A stretch of 64,000 nucleotides of DNA from Marinilabilia rubra (lineage in GTDB: Bacteria > Bacteroidota > Bacteroidia > Bacteroidales > Marinilabiliaceae). The DNA lies in contig NZ_QEWP01000007.1 in NCBI RefSeq assembly GCF_003121985.1, positions 1 to 64,000 of the forward strand, in the 5' to 3' direction. The notes below the pieces were generated by a model. It saw only the letters and a list, made by a program, of their open reading frames with translations, was not told the DNA's origin and ran no database searches. Positions 10,126 through 19,967 of this stretch are shown here, piece by piece; the first letter of the stretch is position 1; each line of letters begins with the position of its first letter. The position numbers were made by a program, and so were the translations under genes.

Positions 10126-11185
10126 AAGTTAGGGAATTGTTTCGATAAATAAACAAACGGCTGTTTCCAAATTTCTCCCATGATTGGGGCTTTTGCTTAA
10201 TTTTTGGCGCTTGCACACCCGACAAAAACCATTTCTCACCAACGAAGACCCGGGCTTCATCCCATAAGCCGGCATCGGTAAAAGCATTCAGCAGGATACC
10301 GCCGCCCTCAACCATCACAGATTGGATACCCCTGCGGTAAAGTTCCTCCAACACTGCTATCAGAGGATTTTCAGGTGACTCGAGATAGACGGTCTCCACA
10401 TTTTCAGAGACGGGGCTCCCCTGCTCTGTAAAAACCAGAGTGGGCGTTTGGCCATTAAAAAGAGTAAGCGTATGAGGCAACTTCCCGAATCGGTCGAGCA
10501 CCAATCGCAGGGGATTCGGTCCTGACCAGTCGCGCACAGTAAGCGAAGGATTGTCTTTTAAAGCGGTAACTGTTCCGACCAATATTGAAGGTTCGACACG
10601 ACGCCATTTGTGCACCATGCGTCGGGCCCAGTCATCTGTAATCCAGGTGGGACGGGCCTCATCCAAAACTGTGCGATCAATGTCCAGAAAGCCGTCACGG
10701 GTCTGTGCCCATTTCAGCAGTATGTAAGGACGTTGTTGTTCATGGAATGTAAAGAAACGACGGTTCAGCTCACGGCTCTCCTCTTCAAGTACGCCCACTT
10801 TCACATCCACCCCGGCCGACCGGAGCATCTCAATACCACGACCTGCCACTTTCGAAAAGGTATCGGTACACCCCACCACCACACGTGGTATTTTCTTTTG
10901 CCTGATGAGTAACGAGCAAGGGGGCGTTTTTCCATAATGCGCACAGGGTTCCAGATTCACATAAAGCGTGGATTTTTTCAAAAGCGATTCATCTTTTACC
11001 GAATTGATGGCATTTACCTCAGCATGTGGCTCCCCCGCTTTGCGGTGATAGCCTTCCCCAATAATGCGTCCTTCATGAACAATCACGCACCCCACCATAG
11101 GATTGGGATATGTATTGCCTTCAGCATTTGATGCCAGGTGGATGCATCGCTGCATGTATATTTGGTCTTGGCTTTGTGCTTCCAT
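10124..11185 (-). CDS. ribD: Bifunctional riboflavin biosynthesis protein RibD
   Basis: A 353-aa cytosolic protein: deaminates diaminohydroxyphosphoribosylaminopyrimidine and then reduces the product with NADPH in riboflavin synthesis. Residues about 8-145 are the CDA-like zinc deaminase (HAEVNAI near residue 53, then PCAHYGKTPPC); residues about 150-350 are the RibD_C reductase. The stop codon is created at the edge of a MITE-like insertion, so the last few residues may differ from the ancestral protein, but overall length is normal. It is divergent from prmC with a gap of 34 nt between start codons, so the two promoters must overlap. The other riboflavin genes are not nearby. Confidence 0.95.
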   Translation of the reverse strand: MEAQSQDQIYMQRCIHLASNAEGNTYPNPMVGCVIVHEGRIIGEGYHRKAGEPHAEVNAINSVKDESLLKKSTLYVNLEPCAHYGKTPPCSLLIRQKKIPRVVVGCTDTFSKVAGRGIEMLRSAGVDVKVGVLEEESRELNRRFFTFHEQQRPYILLKWAQTRDGFLDIDRTVLDEARPTWITDDWARRMVHKWRRVEPSILVGTVTALKDNPSLTVRDWSGPNPLRLVLDRFGKLPHTLTLFNGQTPTLVFTEQGSPVSENVETVYLESPENPLIAVLEELYRRGIQSVMVEGGGILLNAFTDAGLWDEARVFVGEKWFLSGVQAPKIKQKPQSWEKFGNSRLFIYRNNSLT

Positions 11186-11219
11186 GTTCCTATTTTTACG
11201 CTTTCAAAAAACAACAGCC

Positions 11220-12077
11220 ATGCAACCAACGGTAAAAGAAGTTATCGCCCAGTTCAAAGCAGAACTGGCAGAAATATATTCCATTCATGAAGCATTTCAG
11301 TTTGTATGGCTCCTCTTTGAGCATTTGCATGGCTGGTCAAAAACAGACCTGATGCTTCATGATCATACAAAATTAACCGTTTCGGACCACTTATTTGTTC
11401 AAAAAGCCCTCGAAAGATTAAAAAACCACGAACCCATTCAATACATCATAGGTAAAACTGAGTTTTACGGATTGCCTTTCAATGTAAACAGCTCGGTATT
11501 GGTGCCGCGTCCGGAGACTGAAGAACTGGTGGAGTGGATACTTCATAGTATTGATCCAAACAAGCCATTGAAAATTTTGGATATAGGAACAGGAAGTGGA
11601 TGCATCGCCATTTCTTTGGCTAAAAATCTGCCACAGGCGAAAGTAACAGCTTGGGATATTTCGGAAGAGGCCCTTCAAACAGCAGCAAGAAATGCCGGGC
11701 ATAATCAGGTTGAACTTAACTTTGAACAAAAAAACATTCTTACAACCAACCCCTCAGAAAATAACAGATTTGACATTATCGTCAGCAATCCCCCATACGT
11801 AATGAACTCGGAAAAAGAGCAAATGCACAACAATGTTTTAGATTATGAACCTCATCTGGCTTTATTTGTGGAAGATGATGACGCCCTTTTGTTTTACCGC
11901 AAAATCACAGAATTTGCCGCTGAGTCACTCTCTTCCGGAGGCATGCTGTTTTTTGAGATCAACCGGGCTTTTGGTGAAGCCACGAAAAAACTGGTAGAAA
12001 GCTATGGTTTCAGAAACACCGAGCTTCGTAAAGACTTGTCAGGAAATCACCGCATGATCAAAGCTTACAAACGCTGA
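11220..12077 (+). CDS. prmC: Peptide chain release factor N5-glutamine methyltransferase
   Basis: A 285-aa class I SAM methyltransferase that methylates the GGQ glutamine of release factors. An N-terminal helical domain (about 1-75) is followed by the SAM motif DIGTGSGCIAIS (about residue 120) and the diagnostic SNPPYV (about residues 188-193). The frame is open from 11103, but the ATG at 11220 gives the standard N-terminus and removes overlap with the divergent ribD, so I choose it. The 3' end overlaps the convergent acpH by 39 nt. Confidence 0.93.
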   Translation: MQPTVKEVIAQFKAELAEIYSIHEAFQFVWLLFEHLHGWSKTDLMLHDHTKLTVSDHLFVQKALERLKNHEPIQYIIGKTEFYGLPFNVNSSVLVPRPETEELVEWILHSIDPNKPLKILDIGTGSGCIAISLAKNLPQAKVTAWDISEEALQTAARNAGHNQVELNFEQKNILTTNPSENNRFDIIVSNPPYVMNSEKEQMHNNVLDYEPHLALFVEDDDALLFYRKITEFAAESLSSGGMLFFEINRAFGEATKKLVESYGFRNTELRKDLSGNHRMIKAYKR

Positions 12078-12659
12078 CGGTGAAGCTAAAAATGCTTTTG
12101 CAGAAGCTGCTATTTCAGGCATAAAGCGGGAAAACTGGTCATAAAGTTCATTGTAATGACTTTCCAGTCGTTTCATGGCAAAGTTGGTCTCCTCAGGCAA
12201 TGAGGAATTGGCAGACATTATTCGCAATGTCTTTTCTATCCCTTCAAAGTACTGGTAGTTTTCCAGCCTCCTGCTTTTTATCAGAAATGGAAGAAATTGC
12301 TTTACCCTGAGCGGTAACCCAAAGTAATGACGCATCAACACACTGTGTGAATGACTGACAAAATCTGACAAATTCTTTTCTGAAAAGTCCTTCCAGTGCG
12401 CCGCCAGAAAATGATCGTAAATTATGTCGCAAACCACCCCGGCATAACGCCTGTATCCTTCACGAAAGAGTGCCATGCTCTCACGAACCACGGGATGATT
12501 ATCGGTAAATGTATCAATATGCCGATGCAAAAGAATACCTGTTTGAACACCTCCGGCAAAACGGGTAAACCGCCTTCCCTTCACATGATCTCCAATGAAA
12601 TTCCCCACCATCACTTTGTGGTCATCTCCCGATAGATATAAATGTGCGAGGTAGTTCAT
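12039..12659 (-). CDS. acpH: Acyl carrier protein phosphodiesterase
   Basis: A 206-aa protein of the ACP phosphodiesterase (AcpH/YajB) family, which releases 4'-phosphopantetheine from holo-ACP. The N-terminus MNYLAHLYLS and the following GNFIGDHVKG and HRHIDTFTDNHP segments carry the His/Asp metal ligands of this HD-like fold. Full length. Its 3' end lies inside the 3' end of convergent prmC (39-nt overlap). Confidence 0.9.
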   Translation of the reverse strand: MNYLAHLYLSGDDHKVMVGNFIGDHVKGRRFTRFAGGVQTGILLHRHIDTFTDNHPVVRESMALFREGYRRYAGVVCDIIYDHFLAAHWKDFSEKNLSDFVSHSHSVLMRHYFGLPLRVKQFLPFLIKSRRLENYQYFEGIEKTLRIMSANSSLPEETNFAMKRLESHYNELYDQFSRFMPEIAASAKAFLASPSAFVSFDHAVIS

Positions 12660-12969
12660 GTGTTTTAGTGAGTAGTTATAGTCAACAGTTATAGTGGTTA
12701 GTTATAGTGAAATGTTTCAACCATTCTCTCGTTAAATAGGAACAGAGTAGAAGGAATTATTGTTTGAAAAGAAAGATGTCTCAAAAGACCATTCAGTTAA
12801 TTTCAGATTTTAAACCAGCATTGCATTAATAGAACGCGAAGGACGCAGATTTAGAGGATTAACGCGAATATTATTCGTGAAAATCCGTTTGATCTGCGTC
12901 ATCTGCGTTCCATTAGATATCATAATAGCTTTCCGCTATTTCACTACGCACTATAACTATTGTCTATTG
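12660..12969. repeat. Gap with palindromic and GTTATAGT repeats
   Basis: No gene. At 12670-12710 the phrase GTTATAGT occurs three times in direct orientation, and its inverse (ACTATAAC) recurs at about 12949-12957. Between them, about 12829-12917, is a long imperfect palindrome: GAACGCGAAGGACGCAGAT on the left and ATCTGCGTCATCTGCGTTC on the right around GCGAATATTATTCG. Confidence 0.6.
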
Positions 12970-13950
12970 TTATATCGACAAAATCTTGGTCATCTCCAGC
13001 AATTGGGGATTTAGCGCCTTTTTGTTTTTCAGTGCCTGATTGAAAGGGGTATGTACAATCTGATTATTGGCCAGACCAATCATGATGCTTTTCTGATCAT
13101 CCATAAGCGCCTCAACAGCAGACAACCCCATACGACTGGCACTTACCCTGTCAAAGGCAGAGGGCGAACCACCTCTCTGAATATGACCAAGGATGGTGAC
13201 CCGTACATCATACTCCGGATGCTCTTTACCTACCTTGTCGGCAATTTTAATGGCTCCGCCTATCTCATCACCTTCAGCTACCAAAACAATGCTACTGGTC
13301 TTGTTTTTCTTAAATCCATTTTGCAGAAAATGTTCGAGTTGGTCGAAATCTGTTCTTACCTCAGGAACCAAAACCGCCTCAGCACCGGAAGCTATTCCAC
13401 TTCTCAGCGCCAGAAATCCGGCATCGCGCCCCATAACTTCAATAAAAAACAAGCGGCTGTGGGCCGTAGCTGTATCCCTGATCTTATCCACTGCTTCCAC
13501 CACGGTATTGAGTGCTGTATCGTAGCCAATGGTGTAGTCGGTTCCATAAAGGTCATTGTCAATGGTTCCGGGAATTCCCACAATCGGAAAGTTATGCTCC
13601 TGTCCAAAAATGCGGGCACCCGTAAATGTTCCGTCACCGCCAATCACCACAAGGGCATCAATGTCACGTTTCCGGAGATTGTCATAGGCCTTTTCACGGC
13701 CTTCCTGAGTCTTAAACTCCATACTTCGGGCCGATTTGAGAATGGTGCCGCCCGACTGGATAATGTTACTTACCGAGTTGGAGTGAAGCTCCTCAATATC
13801 ATTGTCGATAAGCCCCTGATAGCCCCGCATCACACCGAAAACTCTTAAATCATTGTAGATACAGGCTCTTACAACTGCTCGAATGGCAGCATTCATACCA
13901 GGAGCATCTCCTCCGGACGTCAATACGCCAATGCTTTTTATTGAACTCAT
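12970..13950 (-). CDS. pfkA: ATP-dependent 6-phosphofructokinase
   Basis: A 326-aa glycolytic kinase (fructose 6-phosphate to fructose 1,6-bisphosphate). [12 protein letters not shown] at residue 13, the ATP loop GGDGTF near residue 103 (Gly rather than the Lys of PPi-dependent enzymes) and the catalytic GTIDND near residue 126 are intact. The bacterial allosteric short form. It follows ispH on the same strand with a 34-nt gap, so the two are probably co-transcribed. Confidence 0.96.
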   Translation of the reverse strand: MSSIKSIGVLTSGGDAPGMNAAIRAVVRACIYNDLRVFGVMRGYQGLIDNDIEELHSNSVSNIIQSGGTILKSARSMEFKTQEGREKAYDNLRKRDIDALVVIGGDGTFTGARIFGQEHNFPIVGIPGTIDNDLYGTDYTIGYDTALNTVVEAVDKIRDTATAHSRLFFIEVMGRDAGFLALRSGIASGAEAVLVPEVRTDFDQLEHFLQNGFKKNKTSSIVLVAEGDEIGGAIKIADKVGKEHPEYDVRVTILGHIQRGGSPSAFDRVSASRMGLSAVEALMDDQKSIMIGLANNQIVHTPFNQALKNKKALNPQLLEMTKILSI

Positions 13951-13984
13951 ATACCAGATATTTTATGGTCCTAAGACTTTGATA

Positions 13985-14881
13985 TTACAATTTTTTAATT
14001 TCTTCGGCAACTGCTTCCATTAGCCATGCCGGGGTAGATGTAGCTCCGCAAACACCTGTACTTTCAGGGCGGGAGGCAAACCACAAAGGTTGCAGGTCAT
14101 CCGGGCTACTAATAAAATGGGTTTGAGAATTAACAGCCAGGCATGCCCGGTAAAGTGCTCTTGCATTACTGCTTTTGGCACCACCCACAAAAATCACCAC
14201 TTCATGTTGTTTGGCAAACTCCTGAAGATGAGGGACACGATTGGACACCTGGCGGCAAATGGTATCGTGAATGCGCACCTCGACTTTATCCAATGCCCTT
14301 TTTTTCAGTGCCTCTGCGATATTCTTAAACACCTCGGGCGACTTGGTAGTTTGTGAAAACAAAACCACCGGCCTGGCCGGATCAATCAATCTTACATCCT
14401 CCTCTTTCTCCAACACAATCGCCTCATGATTGGTTTGACCTGACAGGCCTTTTACTTCTGCATGTCCTATTTTTCCGTAGATAGCAATTTGCCCGTCCTT
14501 CTTTTTCATCTCTTCCCAGGCAGCTTTTACTTTTTTCTGAAGCTTCAGCACAACGGGACAGGTAGCATCAATGAGTTTCAGTCCTTTCTTCTTAATCTGC
14601 AAATACGATTCAGGGGGCTCTCCGTGAGCGCGGAAGAAAATGGTTCCCTTCTCCATCTTTTCCAGATCATTGTGATTGATCGTCTCCATGCCTTTCTGGG
14701 AAAGGCGTTCCACCTCCAGGTCATTGTGAACAATGTCACCCAACGAATAAACACAGCCTGTAGCCTCAATCTCATTTTCTGCTTTATTGATGGCACGCAC
14801 CACCCCAAAACAAAACCCGGATTGATCGTCAATTTCAACTCTGAGAGGTATATGGTTTTTATTGTTGTTTTCCACTACCAA
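13985..14881 (-). CDS. ispH: 4-hydroxy-3-methylbut-2-enyl diphosphate reductase
   Basis: A 298-aa iron-sulfur enzyme for the last step of the MEP isoprenoid pathway, producing IPP and DMAPP. The three conserved cluster cysteines are visible: C24 in GFCFGVV, one in DATCPVV (about residue 107-110), and one in GVCGATSTP (about residue 277). Normal length. The gene order porQ-cmk-ispH-pfkA on one strand is typical of Bacteroidota. Confidence 0.96.
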   Translation of the reverse strand: MVVENNNKNHIPLRVEIDDQSGFCFGVVRAINKAENEIEATGCVYSLGDIVHNDLEVERLSQKGMETINHNDLEKMEKGTIFFRAHGEPPESYLQIKKKGLKLIDATCPVVLKLQKKVKAAWEEMKKKDGQIAIYGKIGHAEVKGLSGQTNHEAIVLEKEEDVRLIDPARPVVLFSQTTKSPEVFKNIAEALKKRALDKVEVRIHDTICRQVSNRVPHLQEFAKQHEVVIFVGGAKSSNARALYRACLAVNSQTHFISSPDDLQPLWFASRPESTGVCGATSTPAWLMEAVAEEIKKL

Positions 14882-15030
14882 TAGATCGTTAGTCCCGATG
14901 CTTCGGGATAGATGTTAGATTTAAGATAAATCATAACCAATTGATAATCCAAATGTTAGCCTAGGAAAACTATTAATCTGTAACCAATTGATTTAAAATT
15001 TATTGCAAAAGTTTAACGGACTATTACACT
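14879..15030. repeat. Direct repeat A, upstream of ispH
   Basis: Begins AATAGATCGTTAGTCCCGAT, continues with a CCCGATGCTTCGGG hairpin and an AGATTTAAGATA stretch, then degenerates to a shared TTTAACGGA-TATT end. A second copy is at 16144-16290, so the pair brackets cmk. The rest of the 14882-15299 gap holds an ACGCAGAGACGCAAGGACGC phrase (15055-15077) and nothing else recognised. Confidence 0.6.
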
Positions 15031-15299
15031 ACAATAGTTTGTTAAAAAAAGTCTGAACGCAGAGACGCAAGGACGCAAAGCATTTTCTATCCACAAGTCA
15101 ATATTATAACCACCAACCCAAAAACAACACCCTACCGGCTATTTAAAAAAATAATAAATATCCGGTTATATACCTAATTGAAAATATAGAGGTGCTTTGC
15201 CCCTTAAACCCCAATTAACAGGCGTCGGGTTTACAGTACCTCTACCCTGATTCCGGCCTAAAATACCAGAATTACATTATAATTCAAAATCCAGGGCCC

Positions 15300-16001
15300 T
15301 TATACCACCCCCATTTCGGTTAATTTGTCAAGGATCCAGTCCAATTGCTGTTTCTGGTCAAGATTTGAATTATCCAATACAACAGCATCATCGGCTTGTT
15401 TCAGCGGACTCTCCTTCCGGGTACTGTCCATCAAATCACGGTCCTTCACATTTTTCAACACCTCATCAAACGAAGGATTTTCCCCTTTGGCTTTCATCTC
15501 ATCATAACGTCGCTGTGCCCGAATTTCGGGAGAGGCCGTCATGAAGATTTTCAAATCGGCATTTGGGAAAACCACCGTTCCAATGTCGCGTCCATCCAGT
15601 ACTACTCCGCCTTTTTCTCCCATTATTTGCTGAAGCTCCACAAGTCTTTTCCTCACAAAACCAAGAGCACTTACCTGACTCACATTGTTACTAACCTCCA
15701 GAGTGCGGATTTCGTTCTCTACATTTTCTCCATTGAGCCAGGTTTCATTGGTCCCTTTGCCCAGGTTGGTTCGAAAACGAATATCAATATCATCAAGTGA
15801 AGACTTCAGGCTTTCTTCATCAATGCTCCCGTCAGCAATAAGGTTGTTCTGAAGGGAATACAGGGTAACAGCCCTGTACATGGCGCCGGTATCGATGTAA
15901 GCAATTTTCAAAAGTCTGGCCAGATCTTTGGCTACAGTACTTTTACCACATGAAGAATGCCCGTCGATGGCAATAATAAGAGAGTTAATATATTTAGTCA
16001 T
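15300..16001 (-). CDS. cmk: Cytidylate kinase
   Basis: Phosphorylates CMP/dCMP with ATP. P-loop GHSSCGKSTVAK near the N-terminus, then GAMYRAV, and the VLDGRDIGTVVFP motif of the family. The frame is open 24 nt further up (to 16025), but the Met of MTKYINSLIIAIDG at 16001 gives the standard N-terminus (233 aa). It lies between porQ and ispH, with about 400-nt gaps on both sides containing copies of the same direct repeat. Confidence 0.95.
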   Translation of the reverse strand: MTKYINSLIIAIDGHSSCGKSTVAKDLARLLKIAYIDTGAMYRAVTLYSLQNNLIADGSIDEESLKSSLDDIDIRFRTNLGKGTNETWLNGENVENEIRTLEVSNNVSQVSALGFVRKRLVELQQIMGEKGGVVLDGRDIGTVVFPNADLKIFMTASPEIRAQRRYDEMKAKGENPSFDEVLKNVKDRDLMDSTRKESPLKQADDAVVLDNSNLDQKQQLDWILDKLTEMGVV

Positions 16002-16143
16002 AAAATTATATTGAGATTGATACACAAAGGTAGTGATTCAGCGAGAATTTCCGCAGATCGGGATTGAACCATAACTTGTCCCGACTAATCGGGATATGAC
16101 ATATCAGGTCATTTAAGGCTTTTAAATGATAATGTGATAACAC

Positions 16144-16290
16144 AATAGATCGTTAGTCCCGATGCTTCGGGATAGATATAAGATTTAAGATAGATCATAT
16201 AACACTGATAATCTGGGCTTTAAGACGAAAAACTATTCATCCCCAAGAGCTTGAACTTTAGACTTTTATAAAAATTTAACGGAGTATTGA
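16144..16290. repeat. Direct repeat B, upstream of cmk
   Basis: Nearly identical to 14879-14931 for the first 50 bp (the CCCGATGCTTCGGG hairpin included), then about 60% similar. The 16026-16422 gap also holds a palindromic repeat copy at 16330-16396. No gene. Confidence 0.6.
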
Positions 16291-16422
16291 TAACAGGTAG
16301 TTTTCTAAAAAGTATAAAACACCAGAGTTATTTTGAGAATAATCAAAACATCTTTTTTCAAACAAAGAGATCCTTCGACAAGCTACCAATGACATTCAAA
16401 ATTGGACTTTTCGGGCAACTTC

Positions 16423-17451
16423 TTAAAAGTCCGAGATATTGGTGGTGATAGAAAAATGATTGGAAGAAGATGCCAGGTGATAACGGGCTGAACTGTAAGA
16501 AAAATGGAATTTATAGATCCTGAATCCAAACCCCCAGGAATAGCCAACGGAAGAAACCTTTGAATCCACTTTCAACTCCTGTCGGCGACGGGGATTGAGT
16601 CCGGCTGCCACATAAAAATTATTTGAAGGCACAAATTCAACCCCAAAGACCATATGTCTGAGGAGTAAATTGCCAAAGCCGGCATTGGCACTTTCGGGTT
16701 GCGAAACATTCACGCCAAAATCATTTTCAGGAATCTCATAATCCAAAGATCCCGAGAGCAGGTCACGGCCAGTCACTGAAAAACGGAAGGGAGCATGTGC
16801 CAACTTCACAGAAAAGCCCACCTGCAAATCGGGAGGTAAAGATTCGGCATCTCCATCAGCATAAGTGCTTATCTGTCGTCCGGCATTTCGCAAAAGAGCA
16901 CCGGCATGGAAACGTCCGTTGGCATGCCGGTAATGGACTCCGGCATCAACAGCAATTCCCCATGAGTTGTAACTCTCAATAGTACTCATCACCGGTTTAA
17001 AGGTTATTCCGGCGGTCCAGTGAGAAGATAATTTTTTAGAATAGCCAAGAAACACCACAGTTTCAGATGCAGTAAAGTTGCCCTGGATTTCGCCGTTGAC
17101 ATCGGCCATAATCATATCACCATATCCAAGATGGTTGACACCGGCAAAGAATGTCCCCAATCCCGGCTGATTCCAGGCCAGACTGCCATAGCCGTAATTG
17201 ATATCTGCTATGTAGGGAGAGAAACCAACAGATACATTCTTGTGAAAAGAAGAATCCGCCATTGCCGGATTAAACAATGCCAGAGAAGGATCATTGTCAT
17301 AAAGCCCAACCTGATGGCCTCCTAAAGCATTAATGCGGGCAGATGGTGTCAGTTGCAGAACACCAAACAATGTTTCTCCTCCATGTTGGCCCAACAATGA
17401 AAAAGGAATGAGCAAAACAGATATTATAAGGGAAATTCTTTTTAGTCGCAT
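16423..17451 (-). CDS. porQ: Type IX secretion system protein PorQ
   Basis: A 342-aa outer-membrane protein of the PorV/PorQ group, part of the T9SS attachment machinery. From the Met at 17451 there is a clear signal peptide (MRLKRISLIISVLLIPFSLLGQ spans about residues 1-22). Family segments ARINALGG, YDNDPSLALFNPA, DINYGYGSLAW and GNFTASE fit PorQ. The frame runs upstream to 17532, but that start would overlap the preceding gene and bury the signal peptide, so I reject it. A T9SS cargo protein lies at 35.9-36.9 kb in this window, consistent with an active system. Confidence 0.88.
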   Translation of the reverse strand: MRLKRISLIISVLLIPFSLLGQHGGETLFGVLQLTPSARINALGGHQVGLYDNDPSLALFNPAMADSSFHKNVSVGFSPYIADINYGYGSLAWNQPGLGTFFAGVNHLGYGDMIMADVNGEIQGNFTASETVVFLGYSKKLSSHWTAGITFKPVMSTIESYNSWGIAVDAGVHYRHANGRFHAGALLRNAGRQISTYADGDAESLPPDLQVGFSVKLAHAPFRFSVTGRDLLSGSLDYEIPENDFGVNVSQPESANAGFGNLLLRHMVFGVEFVPSNNFYVAAGLNPRRRQELKVDSKVSSVGYSWGFGFRIYKFHFSYSSARYHLASSSNHFSITTNISDF

Positions 17452-17524
17452 CAGCTGATTTAATGTGATATCTCTCAAACAAACGATGTGTCGTTCCGGT
17501 TTATTGCCAACAAAATTAGCAAAA

Positions 17525-18010
17525 TCAACCATACTCCTCTTTTAACCGTTCCACTATCTCTAAAACAGCCGGACAAACAAGAGTGTTACGCCAGGTGAGT
17601 TTTAATATCTGGTGAAAGCGTCGCCGGTCGGTATGCGGGTATTCCCGGCAGGCGCGTGGCCTTATTTCATAAATCATGCAGTAGTTATCCGCCATGAGAA
17701 AAGGACAGGGTGTTTCCTGAAACACATAATCTCCGTCATCGTCCAGTTTCAGGTACTGCTCAATCATTTCAGATGGCTTCATCTTTAAATGTTTGGCAAT
17801 ACGGTCAATGTCGCGGTCAATGACTATGGGACTGGTGGTTTTACAGCAATTGGCGCATGTCAGACAATCGATGTGGTCAAAAGATTCCTCGTGCAGACCA
17901 TGCACCACATCATCCAGGTTTTTGGGCCTACGTCGCCTCACCTTCTCCAGAAACGCTTTGTTCTCTTTGGATTTATTTTGGGATTCCTCTTTGAATTTTT
18001 CTAAGTCCAT
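17525..18010 (-). CDS. YkgJ-family cysteine cluster protein
   Basis: A 161-aa protein with the cluster CLTCANCCKT (C-x2-C-x2-CC), then CPFL...YCMIYEIRPRACREYP: the metal-binding arrangement of the YkgJ/UPF0153 family, thought to bind zinc or an Fe-S cluster. Function unknown. It is just upstream of porQ on the same strand with a gap of about 70 nt to the chosen porQ start. Confidence 0.88.
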   Translation of the reverse strand: MDLEKFKEESQNKSKENKAFLEKVRRRRPKNLDDVVHGLHEESFDHIDCLTCANCCKTTSPIVIDRDIDRIAKHLKMKPSEMIEQYLKLDDDGDYVFQETPCPFLMADNYCMIYEIRPRACREYPHTDRRRFHQILKLTWRNTLVCPAVLEIVERLKEEYG

Positions 18011-18957
18011 ATTTATTATTTAAACGCAAAGACGCTAAGGCGCAAAGATAGATATTTAATGAGTAGAGGGTATTTCAAGAGAACATCTTTCCCGGCACTT
18101 TGAAGGAACAGAAGCTAAAGGTCAGACCTGTAAATCTTTTGTTTTGTAAATAGCCACAGACGATGGGTGGTTACCTTCACGAGGTGTCTCAATAGTCCGG
18201 ATTTGATGTCATTGGTAGCTTGTCGAAGAATCTTTTGGTTTTATATCCAGATGTTTCACCTACGCTTCACATGACAAGTCATTAAAAAATTTTACTTTTA
18301 AGTCAGCTTCATTAGGCTCTCGTCTTTGAGGAGGAAATTTAAGCTTTCCAAGCTTCCTATAAACTATCACTGGTGTCCAGAGAAAATATTTATTCTGGTG
18401 GTCAATCGACCGAATAGCATGTTTTTCTGTGTGTTTGGCAAACGCTGGGGCTTACATTTCGCATCAAGACAATCTCGTTTAGAAAATCAGAATGTTCTCC
18501 GTTAAGAAACGAGCTTGCGAGTTCATCGAATACCTTTGGAAACAAGCATGTTAATGAGGTAAATCCGGACTGTTAGATCCCGAGATTAGTTTTTGTTGGT
18601 TTTTGAGTTCCAAAATCCTTACAAAACTCAAATCGGGAGAGTTTCCGGATTTTAGGGAAATGTTCTGATTTTTTCCCGATTATTGTTTTGTAAGCTTTTG
18701 CCCCAAAAGGCAAAAGCAACAAAAACTTATTTCGGGATTCTTTAAGCGACGGCAATTTTTGTTTCCTTTATTTTGCTGAAGAAAAAAAGGAAAGGCCAAC
18801 GCGGCTTGAGCGCATAAAAAGGAATATTATTTTTTTACCGGACAATAGTGATAAACTATATAAAAAATTGTCGTCACATACGACAGGCTGTAAGCCTCTC
18901 ATGTCAAACGAGTGGGAGAAATGCTCACTTTTTCTCTGCGCCACCTTGTCTTTGACT
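18011..18957. repeat. 947-bp gap with degraded repeats, no clear gene
   Basis: Begins with an ACGCAAAGACGCTAAGGCGC phrase (18023-18046), followed by an inverted copy of the palindromic TGTCAT/TTCTTCGAC repeat (18207-18283) and an inverted copy (about 18305-18365) of the CTCAAAGACGAGAG hairpin sequence seen at 6480-6530. At 18570-18800 a degenerate relative of the 22.15/27.6/60.4 kb dispersed repeat is suggested by CCCCAAAAGG and AGGCCAACGCGGC. Short open frames here have no recognisable content. Confidence 0.45.
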
Positions 18958-19839
18958 TTACCGCCTTTTCCGTAATTGCGAAATAAACAAGCCGCCAATC
19001 ACAATCGCAATTCCTGCCATTTTTTTAACGGTAAGTGCTTCGTCCAATACAAACCAGGCAAAAATGGCCGTAAAAACCGGAATCATATTCGCAAATACAT
19101 TGGCCCTGGTAACTCCAATGCGGGCAATGCCATAGGCAAAAAAGATAAAAGCAAAGGAAGAGGCAAAAATGGCCAGCAAGAGTAAGGCCCCAAGCGCTTC
19201 AGCTGTTGGAGAGGTGGTTACAAAGCTGTCCCATTCGTTGATGTAGAAAAACGGGAAGAAAAACCCGATCCCAAATAAGTTCTGCCAGGCGGTAAGATTT
19301 ACTGGTGAATAGCGGTTCCCCATCCGTTTTATGACAACCGAATAGGCCAAAGCGGCAAAAACAGCCAGTGCCATAAACAAGATACCTTCAATGGGCGCGG
19401 TTAATTCCAGTCCGTTCTCAAATAGTATGACTCCCACTCCGGCAAACGAAATCACAATCCCCAGGAGATTTAGCCACGAAAACCTTTCATTCATAAACAA
19501 CACACCGGGGATGGGAGCCAAAAGCGGAATGGTGCTCACGATCACAGATCCCATGGTGGAAGGGATGTAGTTCAACCCGTTGCTCTCACCCATGAAATAC
19601 AAAAACGGCTGAAAAAAGGAGAGCGCCAGCAACCATTTAATATCTTGTTTTCGCAGAGGCTCCAATCTTTTAGTCAGCGCCAGATAGCCAAATATGAAAG
19701 CCGAGCTGATGACCAGCCGCAGCCAGATGGTGGAGATAGGGCTCCACACTGTAAAGGCCACTTTGGTCCATACAAACGAAAAGGCCCAAAAGAGCATGGT
19801 GGCTGTGAGGGCAGCAAAGACTTTTATGCGGTGGCTCAT
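18958..19839 (-). CDS. DMT-superfamily (EamA) permease
   Basis: A 293-aa inner-membrane protein with about ten hydrophobic segments in two EamA repeats (about residues 8-140 and 150-290). Substrate unknown; family members export amino acids or other small metabolites. The C-terminus ends in a basic stretch (LRKRR), suggesting a cytosolic tail. Stand-alone. Confidence 0.9.
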   Translation of the reverse strand: MSHRIKVFAALTATMLFWAFSFVWTKVAFTVWSPISTIWLRLVISSAFIFGYLALTKRLEPLRKQDIKWLLALSFFQPFLYFMGESNGLNYIPSTMGSVIVSTIPLLAPIPGVLFMNERFSWLNLLGIVISFAGVGVILFENGLELTAPIEGILFMALAVFAALAYSVVIKRMGNRYSPVNLTAWQNLFGIGFFFPFFYINEWDSFVTTSPTAEALGALLLLAIFASSFAFIFFAYGIARIGVTRANVFANMIPVFTAIFAWFVLDEALTVKKMAGIAIVIGGLFISQLRKRR

Positions 19840-19967
19840 GGAGAACTGTATGTGATTTTAACAACACAAAAATACAGCTACCGCTCAAACCGGGATATGA
19901 TAAATATTAGATTAGAATCTGTGAACTTAATAAACCACAGAAGGCACATAAGGAAACATGAGGTTTT

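Noticed and set aside
17451-17532. Upstream extension of porQ
   Set aside because: Would overlap the preceding gene and place the signal peptide internally.
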